Assembly (NCBI RefSeq): GCF_021917145.1
Contig: NC_061068.1
Coordinates: 9,489,724-9,553,723 of the forward strand
Source of the DNA: Hypomesus transpacificus
Lineage: Eukaryota > Chordata > Actinopteri > Osmeriformes > Osmeridae
DNA: 64,000 bases
Direction: 5' to 3'
Shown: positions 43,001 through 53,698 of the stretch, piece by piece
Layout: every line of letters begins with the position of its first letter
Position numbering within the stretch: position 1 is the stretch's first letter
Made by a program: the position numbers and the translations under genes
Notes under the pieces: generated by a model
Told to the model about the DNA's origin: nothing
The model's input: only the letters and a program-made list of their open reading frames with translations
Databases searched by the model: none

Positions 43001-46000
43001 AATGCAGAGAAAAAGTAAAATCAGTCGAACACTATGTTCAGAATAAAATCTGTGATGGTTCACAGTTAGGTTGTTACAAACATCAATACGTGTTTGAGAT
43101 AATCCTCCAGCCAGATTGAACTTGTCCCGGTTTGCTTTCTATTTTTCTTCACTTCAGTACATACCACCCATCCTAAACAAAGAATGAATGATGTCACTTG
43201 GTAACCAGTTAAAGTGAAGACAAACACACACCAGGTAACAGTAAAGTCTGTTGTGTTTAGGCCTCAGGTGCCTCTGCCTTGATTAACCGGGACTATGTTA
43301 TGCCTGCTTGTAAATATTCTGTTAATGTGATGGAAATTGTGCCTTTTTCTCAGTCCAGCTTGTCACCTAATTCACATGTGCTAAGAGAGGATATTACATA
43401 TCATTTATGTATAGACAAGATATTATGTCAGCAAGTGTGTGTGTGTGTGTTTCTCAGTAGACTCAATAATTGGTTATCTAAAGAAGGGACGAAAAACAAG
43501 CTAGCTATCCTGCGATTCCTCACTAATTCATCTGTAAAGTCAAGTCAATAAGTATGGAGGTAGAGTCTCACATATCATACTTTTGAAAAGTCTGAAAGGA
43601 AAGATGGGAAAGTCTGTGGAAACCTGGCTTCTCACTTTCTTTCCTGCTGGGAAGGGGGTCATATCACAGTCCATGATGTGACATGATGGTGGGACACAAT
43701 AACTGGTCTTCTCTGTCTAAAATAATGGATGTCTGTTTATTTCTTCTTTCGGTCTCTGTCTCCACAGATATGTGTCCTGTTTTTCGTTTGTCTTTATATT
43801 GTGTCCTACCTGGTCATCACTCACTACAAGAAAAACTCTGAGTTTCCGATTGGTACGTATTGTATGTGTCAGGGGTCAACCAGCTGAGTCACTGAGAAAT
43901 GGAGGGTCTAATAAAGTTCTGCTACTCTGAAGTCCACGGATTAACTGCTTGGATGGATCCACTGTTGCATAGTATTTCTATAAACCAGATCCTCGTTTAG
44001 TTCCAGGTCTTTTAAGTGTTGAATTACATGTGTAAATGCATTAACATATGTTTGCAATGTAACCTTGCAGTGCTGGATATATTTCAGCATTTCATTCATA
44101 TCTATTTGAGAATGGCATATTGTTTTACATCATATCGTCCATTGAGCTGTGTTGTACTGCCACCCTGGACACACACTGGTCCTAATAAAATTCAGACACT
44201 GTTATGCAACCATCTCCCCTCTTCTGCCCGATCCAGCCACGGCCCTCATCTCTGTTAGACAGGGAGAGGGGTGCAAGGAATGTTCCCTAGGGATAATAAT
44301 ACCCTCTCTGCGACGTACAATGTTCATAACAATCCCCAGCACATCACACACCGACACAGATAAACACACACAAATGCATATACATACACTTAAACACACA
44401 AAGAAGATAGGAATGTAGGGTCCCCCCCCACACACACACACCCATTAAACAGCTAGAGGGGCAGAATGTCTGTCGGGGATAAAGGTTCAGCAAGCTAGAT
44501 ATAAGTTGCTTATTTCATTAGAAATCTCTCTTAAAGTCTGATGTAACATATTTTCGAATCAACAGATGAAACAGCATATTGGACTATTTTGTCAAAAGGA
44601 TTTAAATAACATTAATACATAGATCCCAGTGGTCCATGTATATCAACATTTTCAAATAAGCATTTAGCATTCCCCAAGGGAAAAAGCCAGTATTGCCAGT
44701 TACTTGTCTCTCTCTTTAGGAAATCAGGGGTAAGGTCATCTTGTAGGGTCACTTCAGACATTCTAATGGCTTTTCATTTTGCAGATGACAGTGAAGATGC
44801 CACAGTCAACAGAATTGCGTAAGTAAAATATATTTAAGACAATGAGCAATTGAGACATTGAACCCCAAGTTGTATGGCAGCTCTGCTGCTGTCGGTTTGA
44901 ATGGGTGAATGAGAGGCAACAATTTTTTAAGTGCTTTGAGTCCTGCTAAGGTAGAAAAGCACTATGTAAATGCAGTCCATTTACTTTATACCCATCCTTG
45001 GCACAGACTGTCAAGAAACCAATAACTTTTTATCTTTCTCTTTCCCCCAGTTTGTGGCTCTGTACCTTCTCTCTCTCTGTTTCGATGTGTGCTGTCCTCT
45101 TGCTGCCTCTCTCTATTTTGTCCAATGAGGTCCTTCTCTCCTTTCCACAAAGCTACTACATGCAGTGGCTCAACGGATCCCTTATACATGGTATACACAC
45201 ACTGAAACACATGTTGACAGATAGTTGCACACATTTGAAGACAGAAAAATGCATAGAGTTAGGGTGATGGCTAATCCTCTCAACAGGTTGTCATACACAT
45301 ACTTGTCATACCGCACTTTTCAATCTCAGTTGAATAACAGAGAGGGAAATTCAGGGAAAGAGCCTTCCCCATGCATTGTCCACTCTCACAGATGACCAGA
45401 ATTTAGTCACTTTAAAGCCCGACTAGAAAGTGAATAAAATGTAAAAGGAAACAAAATAAACTATCCTTGGACTACTTCAGTGTATGTAGAGAGGGACTTG
45501 ACTGAGGCCTCCTATCTTAGTTGATACTTCTCCAGGAAATTATATCTGTTGGTTTTGTTGCTGTTACTAATGTTGAAATCCTGGAATTGAAAACTGTGCC
45601 TTCTACAAGGTCCATGCTATTCTTTCCTTATCTGTGTTGTGTCTTATTACAGGACTGTGGAACGTAGTATTCCTCTTTTTCAACCTCTCTCTAGTCATCC
45701 TCCTGCCCTTTACATACTTTTTCACAGAATCTGAGGGCTTTGCAGGCTCAAAGAAGGTACCCGTTCCTCTCTCATATAACAATCTGCACAGTACAGATAC
45801 TGTATATAAGCGCCATGCATGTTTCATAAGGATAATCATTTTTGTTTGCTCTGCAGGGTGTGATGGCTCGTGTTTATGAGACTGCAGTCGTCCTCCTGCT
45901 CCTCACCCTGCTGGTGCTAGGTATGGTGTGGGTGGCATCTGCCCTTCTGCATGACAACAACATGGCCAGAAAAGGTCTCTATGGTGAGAGTTTCCCTTCA

Positions 46001-48149
46001 AACCCTGTTTTTTTGTAACCAGTGTATTCATTCATTATTCTGTCAGCTGAACCATGCCTTTCTGTTGTCTCAGATCTGTGGGAGTACTACCTGCCCTACC
46101 TCTACTCATGTATTTCTTTGTTTGGGGTCCTGCTTCTCCTGTGTACGTACAGTCCTCTACTCTCTGCTCTGAATGATGATCAAAGAATTAACGCAGTATT
46201 TCTGTGCCTATAATACTGCACCTAGGTCCAGAATAGGTGTAATTTTGTGTTTCGGATTTCTCTTGTTCCACAGTATGTACACCTCTAGGACTTTCTCGTA
46301 TGTTCAGTATCACAGGGAGCTTACTCGTCAAACCACGGGTGAGTTTCTGCGCTATCTTTGCCATGTGTATTGCTATTTGAATGTATTGTGACGTATTGTC
46401 TTGTTGGCTGACCTTATGAATGTCTGACCTTTTGCAGCTGTTGGAGGATGTGGACGAGACCATGAGCTGTGCTGTGTTCGAAGAGGCCTCCATCTCTAAA
46501 AAACTTACAAGTAAAAATAATTTCTCATACATAACTGAATAGATATTCTTTAATATAGAAAATGATCAAATTTAAAATTTGCTCTCTTTACTCGGCTAGA
46601 TGGGACTACCTGTTGGATGAATGTGAATATGGAGGCCCTGAGGAATCAATACCTCTCCACTCATGCCAACCGGATAGCTTTGGGTAAACTATCCCATACA
46701 AGTCCCTCTTACAGTATAACATCAATGTGGGACAGTATTAGAAGACATCAGGAAGCTAATGCTACATTTCTACTTTCTTTTTAGAAATGCGAAGGAGAGC
46801 TTCACCATGGCAGCGTAACCTTGGATATCCATTAGCCATGCTGCTGCTGCTGGCTCTAACAGTGAGAAATTGATAATATAACAAAAAGACACATTGACTA
46901 AAATTGTTTTTGTTTCATGGTAACTACTCATTGACTGTGTGTATGTGTTGTTGTCTCCTAGGTGGTGTCCGTTCTCATTGTGTGTTTCCATGTTGTTGAG
47001 CTGATGTTTGATGAGACAGCTATGCCTCGTGGGATGAAGGTAAAAATGATGAAAACCATTTTTCTCTACAAAAGGCCTTTGCATAAAGAGTGTATATTTT
47101 GTAAGTAAATGTGTTCTGACAATAAATATTAAATGTAATTCTCTCCTCCCAAAGGGCCCTCTTCTAGGTGCTGCCTCGTTCTCTATGTTTGGTTCATTGG
47201 GGGCAGCAATGCAAGTCATACTTATCCTGTATCCTTTTCTGCCGACCACATCAGCTTTTCTCTTTTACAGCTTTTTCTAACTGTGTTGCATTGTCATTTG
47301 CGAGAACATAAAGGCTAACCTTGACTACACATGGCTCAGGTACCTGATGATCTCCTCTGTGGTCGGATTCTACAGCTTACCTCTTTTTGCCAAACTACGT
47401 CCTCAGAAACAGGATACCTCTCTGACACAGGTACTCAAAAGCCCACTTGGACAGGCTTGGAAAGTGTCCACACACTCACCCATGTGCATACACAAACTCA
47501 TCCTCACCAATTATCTTTCATTTTAGTCTTGTTACTCTGTTCTCAGGTCATTGGGAACTGTGTGTCTCTGCTAGTGCTCAGCTCAGCTCTGCCTGTATTC
47601 TCCAGGACTCTGGGTAAGAGATACATTCTATTCATTTAGCAGATGCTTTTATGTTGCATACAGTACATGTACAGACGTACAGAACATCTGGCAGGTTTTA
47701 GGGCTGGAAGTTATGTGCCAAGTAAAAACACTAAGTAAAAAATAAAAAGTACACTACCTGAAATCCATTCAATCTTACTACATGTTGTGTAATTAATCAG
47801 GGATCACCCGATTTGATCTGCTGGGTGATTTTGGACGGTACAACTGGCTTGGGAACTTCCACATTGTGTTCCTATACAACATTCTGTTTGCTGGGCTGAC
47901 CTCTGCCTGTCTCATCAACACACTGACTTGGACTGTGCAGAGAGAACTGATACGAGCGTTTGGTATGTTATGTTAGATGTAAACACGTATACACAAGTGC
48001 ATACATACACCCATAAACATACAGTGTAACCTGCCCCCTTTTTAAAATGTCCTTTCTCTCCAGGTCTACATAAACTGCCAATGACTGTGTCCCGCTCAAC
48101 TGTCCCACTCAGGCTCCTATTAGCAAATGGACTCTCAAAGTTTCATTGA
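40011..48149 (+). CDS. lmbr1l: LMBR1-like membrane protein (lipocalin-interacting receptor), complete
   Basis: Polytopic membrane protein of the LIMR family; the mammalian protein binds lipocalin-1 for uptake and restrains Wnt/beta-catenin signalling at the ER. Exons 40011-40076, 43768-43852, 44785-44818, 45051-45190, 45653-45756, 45857-45983, 46074-46142, 46274-46338, 46438-46510, 46600-46683, 46785-46861, 46962-47039, 47155-47228, 47340-47430, 47547-47613, 47801-47962, 48064-48149 give 493 aa (human 489, also 17 exons). About nine hydrophobic segments are visible, the first CVLFFVCLYIVSYLVI. Conserved blocks include FTESEGFAGSKKG, WEYYLPYLYSCIS and TRFDLLGDFGR. The start MEAPDEVSVREQ matches the human MEAPD start. 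The C-terminus differs from the human protein. dhh, which separates LMBR1L and RHEBL1 in human, is not present between them here. Confidence 0.96.
41187..41231 (+). repeat. 15-bp tandem triplet next to a SINE
   Basis: GTTTCAGTATTGGGG, GTTTCAGTACTGGGG and GTTTCAGTGCTGGGG in direct succession, abutting the SINE head at 41232. In lmbr1l intron 1. Confidence 0.85.
41232..41419 (+). repeat. tRNA-Leu-like SINE, second copy
   Basis: Head GTCAGATGGCTGAGTGGTTA with box A, a degraded box B (GATTCAGATCC), body TGTCCTTGGGCAAAGCACTT and tail GATAAGTGCATCTGCTAAAT ending AAATGTAAATGT. Same family and orientation as the copy at 3102; in lmbr1l intron 1. Confidence 0.85.
42255..42330. mobile_element. Remnant of a DNA-transposon end
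   Basis: GGGCCGGTCCTTACTATAGG and GGCAGCCGCCTAGGGGGACA have the GGGCCGGYCC start and GCCGCCTAGGG core seen at ends of many fish DNA transposons. Only one end is recognisable, so this is a fragment; family not assignable by eye. Confidence 0.4.
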
Positions 48150-48437
48150 CTTTTTAATTAGCCAATATGTGTGCTACTGCTTACTAAAGCATGTCTAAAA
48201 ACAGGACTCTATTGTATTGAAGGATGAATGGTCAGAGCTGGAGTGAGAAATGTTCTATAATTCCACTCTTTCTTATCCATTCTATTTCCCTTGTCACCAG
48301 GTGCACCTAAATAAGTAGCCATATATTTTACTTAATTCTGTCATCAATTCATTCAATCGTTATTCTTTTTTTCCTTTGCTAATTTTTAGCACTGCAAAAC
48401 CGTACCTACCTAATTTTACTGTAAACAAGGTGGACTA

Positions 48438-48443
48438 AATAAA
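48438..48443 (+). terminator. lmbr1l: lmbr1l poly(A) signal, proximal
   Basis: AATAAA 289 nt after the stop; a second candidate at 48829-48834 would give a 0.7 kb 3' UTR. Confidence 0.6.
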
Positions 48444-48849
48444 TGCCTTGGATTTATGACCAAGTGAAACTGTGATTAGTTTACAATATGTACTATGTTC
48501 ATATCGGTGTATGTGTGTACAGTATGTATATGTGTTTATGTGCCTATGTATTTTAATTTTATATACAGTATATATTTTTTCACATACAGGTAGTTAAATG
48601 ATTCACTTGATTTTTTTTACAAGCACATTCTTCTTTAATTTAGGCTGTTCAGACTTTCAGAGAATGTTCTAATTAACTGAAACTCCTCACATACCAATAT
48701 CGAATGTGTTGTCATTTTAAACTGTACATGCCTAAGCTGTAAACAATTGTACTTGCTCTGTAGCCTAGCTGATCTTTTTTTTTGTATTACACAATAAGTA
48801 CATGTTAATGTACTCAGTTTAAACAATGAATAAAGGGTGTCAAAGCTAG

Positions 48850-49577
48850 AATCTTTTTTACTGCTGTGACAAAAAAAACGATATTTATGTCTCTTTTTCC
48901 TATTCCATTTGTTTAATCTTAAACCTGTTGATCTATAGTCCAATATCTACCAGAGCTATACCTATATCCCTGTGTGAGTGTAACAATCACATATTATTTC
49001 CCTATAATTATACCTATTAGCCCCCTATACCTATTAGTAAACAATATGTTATTGTTACACACACACAATGTGTATCTACATAGATAAATAGAGAGAGAGA
49101 GAAGAAAGACATATTAGATAGATTAGATATATGAGAGAGAGAGAGTTATATAGCTAGGAAGAAAGAAAAAAATAAAACATCCTGTTATGGTCCGACAGCA
49201 TGAAGGGTAGGTAAAAAAAAAAAAAAAAAAATACGGGTGAGAGTGACCTCTACAGTACAAAGTAAGACACATTCCCTCGTGTAAGAATGTGACGTAAATA
49301 GTTTTACGACGGTGTGCTTGCTCAATGTCTAGTTTTCGACAGTGAGACTCGCGCATCGCAACTGCTGTGAATAAGCCTTTTTTCTTTCCCGTTTTAAGTT
49401 AAAAATACTGCTACTTTTATCATTTAAAACGAAACATTGATATAGATACTTATATCGAAAAAGGTTTGATAATAATTATCAACCGAAGTACTTTTCCTTC
49501 GTGCTTCAATTCTGTTTAGAAGTTGCAACTTGAGGCCCAGCGTTGTGCGCTCGAGTGGTCTTGAAAAGTTTGTTGTT
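48850..49577. other. lmbr1l-rhebl1 spacer
   Basis: AT-rich, with a short GA repeat (about 49090-49145) and an A-run at 49213-49230. No gene seen; in particular no Hedgehog coding exon. Confidence 0.6.
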
Positions 49578-49587
49578 GTCACGTGAC
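49578..49587. promoter_or_regulatory. rhebl1: Perfect CLEAR-type E-box upstream of rhebl1
   Basis: GTCACGTGAC, the 10-bp palindrome recognised by TFEB/TFE3/MITF (also a high-affinity USF site), 95 bp before the rhebl1 start codon and thus probably in the promoter or 5' UTR. Confidence 0.6.
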
Positions 49588-49682
49588 GGGATACATATGA
49601 GGCGATAAAGTTTTCGTTTCGATATTAAAACTAGCTAGTTTAACAATTATACAAACATTAATCCAAGTTTTTTCATACCATA

Positions 49683-51598
49683 ATGCCTCAACCAAAATAC
49701 AGGAAGATCGCTGTGATAGGGTACAGGTCTGTAGGTGAGTGACACCGCTATCTATGCTAGCTAGTTAGCGTGCAAGCTAACTAGCTAGCGTTCTTTGTTT
49801 ACAATTGTGACAGTTAGCTAATTTAGGTAGTCCATCAACTTGGCGCCTTTCCCATTTTAATCTAAAAAAGTGTAATCAATATGCAGCCCAATCTTTGTTA
49901 TAATAACCAATTATCTCGTATTCTAATCCATTTACGTCAGATTGGTTATTTAGAGTAGCTAGTGCTAGCCAAGGCATACAGCTAGCTCTGGCTAGTTATA
50001 TTGTTGCGTTGACTAGATAAATCAGAGAAATAGATATATGTAATGTGAACAGCGATTTCATTTCGTACTGATCTGTTTTATTACCCGGCATTCTTCCTTC
50101 AGGGAAATCTTCGCTTACAATTCAATTTGTGGAAGGACAGTTCGTAGATTCCTATGATCCCACCATCGAAAACAGTGAGTATCCTTTTATTTATTGTCTC
50201 TGATGCATGACTCACGACATGAGTTGTGTCACTCACAGCAAATGCAGATCTAACAAACCTTATGTGCCCAGATATATTGTGAATTTGTAGATATGTTGTT
50301 CATTTTCTTATAGCGTTCAACAAAATGGTGTCTGTGAATGGTCAAGACTTCAACCTTCAACTGGTGGATACAGCCGGACAGGTCGGGTTAAGCTTAATGT
50401 TAAACTCCTCAATTTTGAGAAAGTACTTGAATAGGGACCACCAGTTTATGCTAATGGTAGTTTTTTCAAACATATGAGCTACAGACTTAATAGTAAAAGG
50501 AAACACCTAAGTGTACAATGAATGTGTATGTATATTATAATAAATTCATATTACAATTCTATGAGTTTCTCATGAGGACCATGTGCTATAAATGCTAGTC
50601 TGAATGGATTTGTCTTGGTGATGTAGGCTGGGTCGTATCAGTGTGGCAAGCCTAACTATAATTGTTGGGTAACCAACAATAACATGTTATCTGCTATTTT
50701 TGTACAGGATGAGTACTCAATTTTTCCTCAGTCCCATTCAATGGATATTCATGGTTATGTCCTGGTCTATTCTGTAACCTCCATGAAAAGGTGAGAAACG
50801 AATAAACATAAAGGGACAAATTATTTTCTATTTACCAAAATATTTGAGAAGTCATGTACTTATTAGTTATCTTTTTGTTTTATTTTTAGTTTTGAAGTTG
50901 TTCAGGTTCTTCATGACAAGCTGCTAGATATGGTTGGAAAAATACAGTAAGTAAACCTTCAATTGTTAGAAAGTTTGACGAGTATGTCTGAGGTTCTCAT
51001 AGTTGTGAATACTATTAGTTGTTTCAAAATTAGGACATTTTAATCTTTTTTTATTTTTTTATTATTATTTATTTTTAAGAGTGCCAACTGTACTGGTTGG
51101 AAACAAAAAAGATCTTCATATGGAAAGGTAAATGATAACGCTCCTACCACTTTGAATGAATTTGTTTTATACCTATAGCATGCTTTCTTGCTGCTGACTG
51201 ATGTTTTCTGCCTTGTTGTTTTTGGGGCTTGTGAGTATCATTTGTGTATTATGAATGTATTACATATATAATGTGAGAGAGTTGTATGATTTGAATTCCA
51301 CTTAATGAGTGCTGCATTTTTTCAGAATGATAAAGCCAGAGGAAGGTAAAAAGCTGGCCGACTCATGGGGAGCTGCATTCATGGAGTCATCTGCCAAGGA
51401 GAATGAGGTATTGAAAGTACTCAAAGCTGCTCTTAAAACATTCTTTGCATTTTAAAGTTTGTAAAGATGAATTTGACCCATTCTATCTGACCCACTGCAA
51501 TGCAGACTGCTGTAGAGGTGTTCAAGAGGATCATTCTGGAGATGGAGAAAGCAGATGGGAACGGTCCTTCTGAGGAGAAGAAGTGTGCAGTGATGTAA
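49683..51598 (+). CDS. rhebl1: Rheb-family GTPase, syntenic with RHEBL1, complete
   Basis: Small GTPase that activates mTORC1 on the lysosome. Exons 49683-49734, 50103-50174, 50314-50381, 50708-50790, 50890-50946, 51080-51127, 51326-51407, 51506-51598 give 184 aa, the Rheb length. P-loop GYRSVGKS has the Rheb-specific Arg at the Ras Gly12 position; effector region YDPTIENTF; DTAGQDEYS; NKKD; ESSAKEN. The C-terminal CAAX box is CAVM (human RHEB CSVM, RHEBL1 CHLM), so farnesylation is expected. By sequence it looks closer to human RHEB, but the neighbours lmbr1l and prkag1 mark it as the RHEBL1 locus. Confidence 0.93.
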
Positions 51599-53181
51599 AA
51601 GGGTCTAACCAGGACAGCAGTAAGCTCATTTGAAGAAGACAGAAGACACAACATCACCAGCCATGACCTTACCAATCATGACCTTTCCAGCAACAATAGA
51701 CTGCAAATGCAGTTTGCTCCTTGAATGGAATTCAGTATTGATTTACAAAGGTAGCCAGTTGCTTTGACGGCTGCTTTAAAAGCCCACATAACCAGATATT
51801 TAGCATCACTGTTGGCCTTTACCCAAATATATGTATGGATGACATAAACCAGACAGGAGATTGCCAAATGCACAAGCCCACATTTATTCAAGTGAGATGG
51901 ATCCAAGATATTTTTTATCTCTTGATAACAATCAACTAGCCATGTATCGGAAGTTGGAGCAGTGGCTAATGTAGCTGTTATCTAACTTTGCATAAGCACA
52001 GAAAGGGCTGAAAAGGCCTTGATTCCTACACAACATGCCTGATTTTTTTTTTTTTACAAGGTCGTCTGTATATTTTGGCCAATCCACTGGCCTTGAAGGG
52101 GAGAGACACAGTTCACACTGCTGTATCTGTGGCATTGGAACATCACTATCATTCACAACTGTTCAATGTCCTAGTATGTGCTTGAACAAATTCTCTCAGT
52201 TTTACACAGCTGTGTAGTGGAATGTGCTCTAGAATGGATCATTATTTACATTCTGTCATTATAATTTTCTGCAAATCATCTGTTGGTACTCTTCACCAGA
52301 ACTGTATCATGTCTTCATGGAAAAACAAAACAAAAAACAAAACAAAAACACAATTATTTTCTGATACATGTTGATGTTTTTTCAAGCTGTTCTGGTTGGC
52401 AGATTTGTCCTTGCTTTCTTCCCCTCAGATTTATCTGTCATGTGACTGACTAGTAATTAAGATGTAATTATTCAGAAAACAGCCCTCTGAAGGAAATTTA
52501 GATTAGAGAAGAATGGAAGAGATCAGTTATATTTACAAGTTGTGGCCTTTTAATCCCAGAGAACTAGGATCGTAGACACAGGTTTGATAGTGTTGTTGGT
52601 TATATTTTGAAATGATACAAATGTGTTCAATATATTATATTGAATATCTGCAAGTACACTATAATTACGTAGAATATGGAGTTGTAGTTTTTGCATTCAT
52701 GTAAATTCCTTAAAATTGTGGACTGTATAGCAGGTCATGGGGGGATACAGGGTCTGCAGGGTTACTTTTGACAAACTGGAGATCATCAGGCATATGAAAT
52801 CCACCAGTTTTGCCTGACCTGCTTAGCCTTACTTACAAATAAATTATAATGAGCCTATGCTTTTTATAGAATTGAACTCTATAAAAAGAGGTGTGTGTGT
52901 GTGTGGGGGGGGGGGGGGTTGTAGTCCATGAGTTGGTAATTAATGACTGTCGAAGATAAGTTGGTGATGCTGTGTCTTGTGCCTTACCCTTCTTCAATCC
53001 CCCTTCCTCCACCTGCTTCCCAACAAGACTCAAGGTGCTCTTTAGGTTTTTTTCTCCCTTCTCTGTTGACTTGGCCTCATGGTGAGAACAGGTGATGGTG
53101 TGAACCAGGACACCAATATCCCCATGTCGGTCATGTTAATTCAGAAGTCTTGCTGTAAACAGTTTTGTATATATAAATAAA
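51599..53181 (+). other. rhebl1: rhebl1 3' UTR (likely extent)
   Basis: No coding exon. Plus-strand AATAAA at 53176-53181 gives a 1.6 kb 3' UTR; an earlier AATAAA near 52838 is an alternative. A GT repeat followed by a G-run lies at 52891-52918. Confidence 0.5.
52891..52918. repeat. (GT)n followed by poly-G
   Basis: About seven GT units then about 14 G, in the predicted rhebl1 3' UTR; could form a G-quadruplex in RNA. Confidence 0.9.
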
Positions 53182-53698
53182 TCCTTTACTCCTTTAACGT
53201 TTTGATTGTCTTGGACTATCAGTCGGCCTTTGTATGCCATGTCCCAACTGTGAACGTAGACTAATGATAAATTAGGACCTGGGAGTTATAAATAACTAAG
53301 TACCTACCGTCTAAAAGAAAAGTCTGGAAGTGGCTCACTGAAGAAAATATAACAGCTTTTAAATCCATGCGAAATACAAGTAGCGACCGAAGGCTGTGTC
53401 ATTTAAACCCCCAGCTGTACTGTCATTGACACAATGTAAGAGTCACTAGAGTCAGCCAACCAGGTTTACAGTTGGAGGAGCTAGCGGAAGCTTAGCTAGC
53501 AGAACACAAGAACACCACACTCGGAAGTCACGATCGTCGTTGTATCATTAACCACTATTAGCTAGCTCTAGCTTGTCGGGAAAGGCGTCTTGTGCAGATA
53601 GTCTGGTGGTCTTGGAAAGGATACACTGTGATCTTGTATCTGGTCGTTACTTTCTTTTACAAGTTTGGATTGAGGGAGTGAAGAATAGTGAATGGAAT

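Larger units (their letters stand above)
40077..43767. other. lmbr1l: lmbr1l intron 1
   Basis: 3.7 kb. Besides the SINE, the 15-bp triplet, the transposon remnant near 42255 and an 11-bp inverted repeat at 41887-41897/41918-41928, no exon or RNA gene is evident. Confidence 0.7.

Noticed and set aside
46770-47249. 159-codon minus-strand frame
   Set aside because: Runs antisense through lmbr1l exons and introns, whose plus-strand exons are clearly conserved.
48635-48943. 102-codon minus-strand frame downstream of lmbr1l
   Set aside because: AT-rich, falls in the probable 3' UTR zone, no conserved motif; chance frame.
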